Of a DNA stretch of 64,000 bases, positions 59,898 through 64,000 are shown in pieces; the stretch's first letter is position 1, and each line of letters opens with the position of its first letter. Where the stretch lies: positions 62,001 through 126,000 of the forward strand of contig JADFIG010000001.1 in assembly GCA_022566735.1 (NCBI GenBank), written 5' to 3'. A program made the position numbers and the translations under genes. The notes below the pieces were generated by a model. That model saw only the letters and a list, made by a program, of their open reading frames with translations. It was not told the origin of the DNA and ran no database searches. The stretch comes from Pseudomonadota bacterium. Lineage in GTDB: Bacteria; Pseudomonadota; Gammaproteobacteria; Burkholderiales; Burkholderiaceae_C.

Positions 59898-61073
59898 ATG
59901 AAGATGAACCAGACCCCCCTCCTGCACCGTGCCCTGCACCGTGTCCTGCCCCTGTCTGCCCTGATCTCTGCCGGCCTGTCCATGGGCCTGGTGTCGGCGG
60001 GCGCTCAGGCGCAGACCGTGGTGCGCATCGGCCACGTCGGTCCGGTGTCCGGCCCGCAGGCCCACTACGGCCGCGACAACGAGAACGGCGCCCGCATGGC
60101 CATCGAGGAGCTCAACGCGCAGGGCGTGACGGTTGGCGGCAAGAAGCTGAAGTTCGAGCTGATCGCCGAAGACGATGCCGCGGACCCCAAGCAGGGCACG
60201 GCCGCGGCGCAGAAGCTGTGCGACGCCAAGGTCAACGGCGTGGTCGGCCACCTGAACTCCGGCACCACCATCCCGGCGGCCAAGGTCTACAGCCAGTGTG
60301 GCCTGCCCATGATCTCGCCCTCGGCCACGAACCCCGAGCTGACCACGCTGGGCTACAAGCAGGTCTTCCGCCTGCTGGCCAACGACAACGCCCTGGGCGC
60401 GGGCCTGGCCAGGTACGCGGCCGACACCCTCAAGCTCAAGAAGGTCGCCATCATCGATGACCGCACGGCCTACGGCAAGGGCGTGGCCGACGTCTTTGCC
60501 CGCACGGCCAAGGAGTTGGGCCTGGAGGTGGTGAGCCAGCAGTACACCAACGACAAGGCGGTGGATTTCTCGGCCATCCTCACGGCCATCAAGAGCAAGA
60601 AGCCCGATGGCATCTTCTTCGGTGGCATGGACCCGCAGGCCGGCCCCATGCTGCGCCAGATGCAGCAACTGGGCCTCACCAAGGTCTACCTGTTCGGTGG
60701 CGATGGCATCTGCACCGACAAGCTGATGGACCTCTCCAGCGGTGCCAGGACCCTGGGCAACGTGGTGTGTGCCGTGGGCGGTGCCTCGCTGGACAAGCTG
60801 CCCAGCGGCAAGGACTGGCGCGCCCGCTACGAGACGCGCTTTCCCAAGCAGTTCCAGGTCTACTCGCCCTACACCTATGACGCGACCATGGTGCTGGTCG
60901 ATGCCATGAAGCGCGCCAACTCCACGGACCCCAAGGTCTACGGCCCCAAGCTGGTGGAAGCGGCCTACCAGGGCGTGACCGCCAAGGTGATGTTCGAGCC
61001 CAACGGCGAGTTGAAGAACCCTGCGATGACGCTCTACACCTACAAGGACGGCAAGAAAGTCGCCATCAACTGA
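59898..61073 (+). CDS. Branched-chain amino acid ABC transporter binding protein (LivK-like)
   Basis: ATG 59898 (a second ATG at 59904 is possible) gives 391 residues with a signal peptide ending SAGAQAQ. The Periplasmic-binding type 1 fold reads TVVRIGHVGPVSGPQAHYGRDNENGARMAIEELNAQGVTVGGKKLKFELIAEDDAADPKQG, then VVGHLNSGTTIPAAKVYSQCGLPMISPSATNPELT and the hinge region VAIIDDRTAYGKGVADVFA. No Liv permease genes are adjacent, so it is an orphan binding protein using a transporter encoded elsewhere. Confidence 0.92.
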   Translation: MKMNQTPLLHRALHRVLPLSALISAGLSMGLVSAGAQAQTVVRIGHVGPVSGPQAHYGRDNENGARMAIEELNAQGVTVGGKKLKFELIAEDDAADPKQGTAAAQKLCDAKVNGVVGHLNSGTTIPAAKVYSQCGLPMISPSATNPELTTLGYKQVFRLLANDNALGAGLARYAADTLKLKKVAIIDDRTAYGKGVADVFARTAKELGLEVVSQQYTNDKAVDFSAILTAIKSKKPDGIFFGGMDPQAGPMLRQMQQLGLTKVYLFGGDGICTDKLMDLSSGARTLGNVVCAVGGASLDKLPSGKDWRARYETRFPKQFQVYSPYTYDATMVLVDAMKRANSTDPKVYGPKLVEAAYQGVTAKVMFEPNGELKNPAMTLYTYKDGKKVAIN

Positions 61074-61111
61074 GGAAGATGGCAAAAATCCTTGCTAGAA
61101 TCTAAGGCTTC

Positions 61112-61202
<91 letters not shown>

Positions 61203-61208
61203 GGATGC

Positions 61209-61241
61209 AAGCCTAAGTGATTGATTCACTTAGGCTTTTTT
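61209..61241 (+). terminator. Intrinsic terminator of tRNA-Ser
   Basis: AAGCCTAAGTGA-TTGAT-TCACTTAGGCTT is a perfect 12-bp stem, followed by a T run. The 245 bases beyond it, up to 61487, hold no gene I can support and are less GC-rich than the chromosome. Confidence 0.93.
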
Positions 61242-61487
61242 GTTTCTGTATTGTTCTGGTGTGCCATTTGGCATGCCGCAGGCTGCTGGCTTCTGTTGGG
61301 CTTTGCTGGACGTGGTGGGACTCGACTACCAATGCCGGGTTCTTGCTCAACTTGATCTTCCGCTCCGCAACGCCAGCGACGATGTCTCCAAGACAACAGC
61401 TCGTGCCCGTGAGCGTCGAGGAGCGGTTTGGGGCTCGTCAACGGCCCTAATCGTCGCGGAGAGGGTAGGCCCTGACCTCTGCCGTCA

Positions 61488-63245
61488 CTAGAACCATCGA
61501 AGCTGCAAGACAAGTTGCTCAAGCTGGGTCAGGTTGGCAATACCAAGCTCCGCTGTTGTGCCAACCAACCTTGACGTGACCCACGGTGAGCCGTTACCTG
61601 CAGACTTCAAGCTGTCTGAGACCTCCTGGAGAATCCGTCGCCGGTTCTCTGAGCGCCAACCATAGGCACCCGGCAGCGTCCAATACCGCTCGCTCGCTTG
61701 GGCACGTTCAACTTGAGGTGCGGCATAGGCAAGGGCAGCGAGCACCTCGAACCTGTCGAACACCATGCTGAACGCCTCCGAAGAGTCGAAGTGCGGCCCA
61801 AGCACTTCAAAGAGTAACTCCTCCAAGTGGTTCTGCAGTGGCGTGTATTCGCGCTCGCGACCTGGGAGCACTTTCATTGCCTCAGCCCCACGCTGAAAAA
61901 GTGCCCAGATGGGGGCAACCTCTACAGCGCGCTTGTCCTCTTGGCCCTCTCGTGCAACTGAAACCGAGAAGATGTGATGAAGAGACTCCCACCGCTCGGT
62001 CGTGACGGCACCGATTCCCATCGCATACAGAAGCAGCGTAGCCGGATAGCGCTGCAACTCAAGCCAGCGCACAAGACCGCTTTGGGCTTGCCTGTGTGAA
62101 AGCTTTGCCAGCGCTTTGGCCCAGGCCCGCAGCTGATCTCCTTCGCTCCACTGGCCGGCAACAAATGCCATTTTGACTAGCGTGGTTGCGGCTGCCTCAT
62201 ACGCTCGCAGGCGGGCAAGCACGGCGGGCCCCGAGGTGTCTTGGCTATTGACATCAAATTGAGCACCACTCGTGATGGCCGCCACCCGAGTGACTTCACC
62301 GCTGATCAGGTCTTCTAGAGAGATCCGATACTTCGGTTCTGACAGGTATCGCTTCAGTGAAGCAACAGCCACGGCAGCAGACAAGGGGTGCGGTCGCGAG
62401 AATTCCTCCAGCGACTTGACCTTCTCCGTCAGGCTGTAAAAGAAGGAGTCGGCGTCGTCAATTTTGACCAGGGTTGCGCCTCGCCTTGCGACAAGATCTG
62501 CAGCTTTGGCACTTGGCTCGCCCCGGCTAGACCAGTAGGTGGAGAAACGTCGGTATGGCGCACGCGTCATAGCGGTTCGGAGCGCCTCGTCCCAGTCTGC
62601 GGACCAGCCGGCCACGATGAGGCCGAACTCATCGAACACGCGATCAAGAATGTGATTGAACTGCTCAGGATAGGCTGCCAGCTCTTCAGGCGTATTCCGG
62701 ATTCGCGTGTCCAGATAGTCGCCATGGATTTTGATAACGGTGCACGCGGTGTGGACAAGCGGAAGTGCGCCTTCAACATGGTCTGGCGTGCTCAACACCG
62801 TGGGATACACGCCTACGTCGTTCAAAGCCAACTCCAGCAGGCGGTCAAAGTTGGTCGTGACCACCACTCGCACGTACCCGAGCTTCACGAGTTCTGCAAT
62901 GGCTCTGTGGGCCTTGGTGGGCATCTTGGCCCCCTCATCGCGCTCGATTTCTGTGGGCTCGAAGTAGTGCCGCAACAGTTGCTGCCGCTCCGCAGGTGTC
63001 TTGGCCACGGCATCCAGCAGCGCCGAATATTCCGGCTCCAGTCCAGTCTTCTGCATGAACCAAGCTGCTGGGTCAGGCTCGCAATTCGCGCCCTGGAGCG
63101 CAGCTGCCTTTCGCACCAACTCGATCGTGACCTCCCAACCTGTCGGAATTCGAGCCGCGCGTGAAACGCCAGACCCGAGAAGTACGGCATACACACCCTT
63201 GTTGCCATGCATCGAAAAGGCAAGCGAGTCTATGGGATCAATCAT
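61488..63245 (-). CDS. SIR2-domain protein, putative anti-phage NADase effector
   Basis: The 585-residue cytoplasmic protein opens with a SIR2-like domain: GVYAVLLGSGVSRAARIPTGWEV (nucleotide loop), VRVVVTTNFDRLLELAL (TTNFD) and TVIKIHGDYLDTRIRNT (catalytic-type Asn and His). This is the divergent SIR2_2-like branch used by bacterial defence NADases. The remaining 300 residues are helical with no recognised domain and may sense infection. It stands alone between tRNA-Ser and an IS element, is visibly less GC-rich than the rest, and has no conserved neighbour. Defence is inferred from family and context. Confidence 0.8.
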   Translation of the reverse strand: MIDPIDSLAFSMHGNKGVYAVLLGSGVSRAARIPTGWEVTIELVRKAAALQGANCEPDPAAWFMQKTGLEPEYSALLDAVAKTPAERQQLLRHYFEPTEIERDEGAKMPTKAHRAIAELVKLGYVRVVVTTNFDRLLELALNDVGVYPTVLSTPDHVEGALPLVHTACTVIKIHGDYLDTRIRNTPEELAAYPEQFNHILDRVFDEFGLIVAGWSADWDEALRTAMTRAPYRRFSTYWSSRGEPSAKAADLVARRGATLVKIDDADSFFYSLTEKVKSLEEFSRPHPLSAAVAVASLKRYLSEPKYRISLEDLISGEVTRVAAITSGAQFDVNSQDTSGPAVLARLRAYEAAATTLVKMAFVAGQWSEGDQLRAWAKALAKLSHRQAQSGLVRWLELQRYPATLLLYAMGIGAVTTERWESLHHIFSVSVAREGQEDKRAVEVAPIWALFQRGAEAMKVLPGREREYTPLQNHLEELLFEVLGPHFDSSEAFSMVFDRFEVLAALAYAAPQVERAQASERYWTLPGAYGWRSENRRRILQEVSDSLKSAGNGSPWVTSRLVGTTAELGIANLTQLEQLVLQLRWF

Positions 63246-63519
63246 GTTGCATCGAAAGCTGTTTGATCGCAGCGTACCTCAGCCAAATGGTCGTCACGCC
63301 CGATCACGACAGGCAAGTCGCCTCACTTTTCTATCTGGAAAGCATCAGATCATCGTAACGATGCGAGAAGCGATCTCCACAGCGTGATAGATTCCGACTG
63401 CGGGGGTAAGGGCAGTCCTCCCCGCAACCGCAAGACGCCTGGCGTCCAAGCACTGCTGAATCGCCCCGGAGATCCTAGACGCTTGTGAGCCTCAAACTAC
63501 TGGCTTAGAAGGAGCCGAG

Positions 63520-63798
63520 ATGAGCACCAAGCGTTACCCGGAAGAATTCAAGATCGAGGCGGTCAAGCAAGTGACCGAACGGGGCCACACGGTGGCCGAT
63601 GTGTCGAGTCGGTTGGGCGTCAGTGCCCACAGCCTTTACAAGTGGATCAACGAAGCCAGGCAGCCTGCCGATGTGCGCCATGGTCAACTGCCCCAGGCCG
63701 AAGAGCTGCGTCGGCTCAAGGCTGAGCTCAAGCGCGTGACCGAGGAGCGCGACATCCTAAAAAAGGCCGCAGCGTACTTTGCCAAGCAGTCCGGGTGA
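63520..63798 (+). CDS. IS3-family transposase OrfA
   Basis: The 92-residue protein has the HTH (KRYPEEFKIEAVKQVTERGHTVADVSSRLGVSAHSLYKWINEA) and a leucine-zipper-like end (LRRLKAELKRVTEERDILKKAAAYFAKQSG), the usual OrfA design. A GAAGGAG ribosome site precedes it. It contains a -1 frameshift signal leading into OrfB. Confidence 0.95.
   Translation: MSTKRYPEEFKIEAVKQVTERGHTVADVSSRLGVSAHSLYKWINEARQPADVRHGQLPQAEELRRLKAELKRVTEERDILKKAAAYFAKQSG
63759..63765 (+). promoter_or_regulatory. Slippery heptamer A AAA AAG for -1 frameshifting
   Basis: AAAAAAG is in the phase A-AAA-AAG relative to OrfA. A -1 slip continues open (GGC CGC AGC GTA) into OrfB, giving the OrfAB fusion that is the active transposase in this family. 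Confidence 0.8.
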
Positions 63799-64000
63799 GG
63801 TACGCGTTCATCGAGCAGGAGCAGCCCCGTCACAGCGTTCGATTGCTCTGCCACGTCATGCGAGTGCACCCCAGCGGCTACTACGCCTGGAAGGCCAATC
63901 CGGTCAGCGCACGCGAGCTGGACAACCAGCGGTTGCTGCCCAAGCTCAAGCAAGCTTGGCTGGAGAGTGGCGGCATCTACGGGTATCGCAAGATCACACT
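63795..64000 (+). CDS. IS3-family transposase OrfB, N-terminal part (cut by window end)
   Basis: The frame is -1 to OrfA and open from the slippery site; GTG 63795 overlaps the OrfA stop. The visible part, YAFIEQEQPRHSVRLLCHVMRVHPSGYYAWKANPVSARELDNQRLLPKLKQAWLESGGIYGYRKIT, is the start of an IS3 OrfB with the conserved SGYYAW and YGYRKI. The DDE catalytic residues lie beyond the window. Confidence 0.93.
   Translation, partial: MRYAFIEQEQPRHSVRLLCHVMRVHPSGYYAWKANPVSARELDNQRLLPKLKQAWLESGGIYGYRKIT

Larger units (their letters stand above)
63457..64000 (+). mobile_element. IS3-family insertion sequence, left end (right end outside window)
   Basis: A probable left inverted repeat begins TGAATCGCCCCGGAGATCCTAGAC at 63457; TGA(A)NCGCCCCGG is typical of IS3-family ends. 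OrfA (63520) and the start of OrfB follow. The right end and target duplication lie outside the window. The 211 bases between the SIR2 start and this end carry nothing I can identify. Confidence 0.85.

Noticed and set aside
61240-61491. 83-codon plus ORF after tRNA-Ser
   Set aside because: It starts in the terminator tail and has no recognisable domain. I could not tie it to an integrase remnant.

Overview
The window comes from a GC-rich betaproteobacterium, most likely Burkholderiales. The evidence is a CcmH-CcmI fusion, a FimV-like protein, an lptGF/pepA/holC neighbourhood and Comamonadaceae/Sphaerotilus-Leptothrix-like proteins. Genus cannot be fixed from the sequence alone. Most of it looks like ordinary chromosome, with a foreign segment at each end.

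Layout. (1) 1-3303: right end of a prophage (tail fibre, holin-like proteins, endolysin, nested Rz/Rz1 spanins). It stops at a displaced 3' fragment of tRNA-Pro(UGG), which marks an attachment site. (2) 3433-6589: MASE2-GGDEF cyclase, cytochrome c lipoprotein, 1-Cys peroxiredoxin and a small hydrolase. (3) 6752-27812: a large putative sigma-54 unit. A cupin-XRE regulator and a GAFTGA-type sigma-54 activator lie at one end. A divergent promoter region at about 15.74-16.21 kb carries two near-consensus -24/-12 boxes, a perfect IHF consensus and an inverted repeat. Leftward lie an outer-membrane porin, a complete sulfonate/nitrate-type ABC importer, a rhodanese-like protein and a cytochrome b561. 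Rightward lie DUF1549/DUF1553 and DUF1501 proteins, which are abundant in Planctomycetes, then three small c-type cytochromes, a secreted peroxiredoxin, a lectin-like protein and an RND pump with its adaptor. (4) 27876-38642: complete ccmABCDEFGH, running with overlapping or closely spaced genes into an exported formylglycine-generating enzyme, its likely client sulfatase and a dienelactone hydrolase. (5) 39025-43696: metY, convergent with a Family 2A encapsulin operon (serine acetyltransferase, shell, cysteine desulfurase cargo). (6) 43998-48325: copZ-cueR-hydrolase divergent from copA, with two 19-bp-spacer CueR-type promoters. (7) 48343-61202: tRNA-Arg, PEP-CTERM protein, enoyl-CoA hydratase, FimV-like protein, CysB, CbiX, LptGF, PepA, HolC, an amino-acid binding protein and tRNA-Ser. 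(8) 61488-64000: a less GC-rich accessory patch holding a lone SIR2-domain protein and the left end of an IS3-family element.

The common thread is sulfur. The window has a putative sigma-54 organosulfur unit, a sulfatase with its activating enzyme, sulfhydrylation of O-acetylhomoserine, a sulfur-storage encapsulin, CysB, and a CbiX/SirB chelatase that fits siroheme supply. Many c-type cytochromes lie beside the ccm genes needed to mature them. The strongest candidate for an undescribed system is the divergent sigma-54 cluster at 6.7-27.8 kb; its substrate cannot be read from the sequence.
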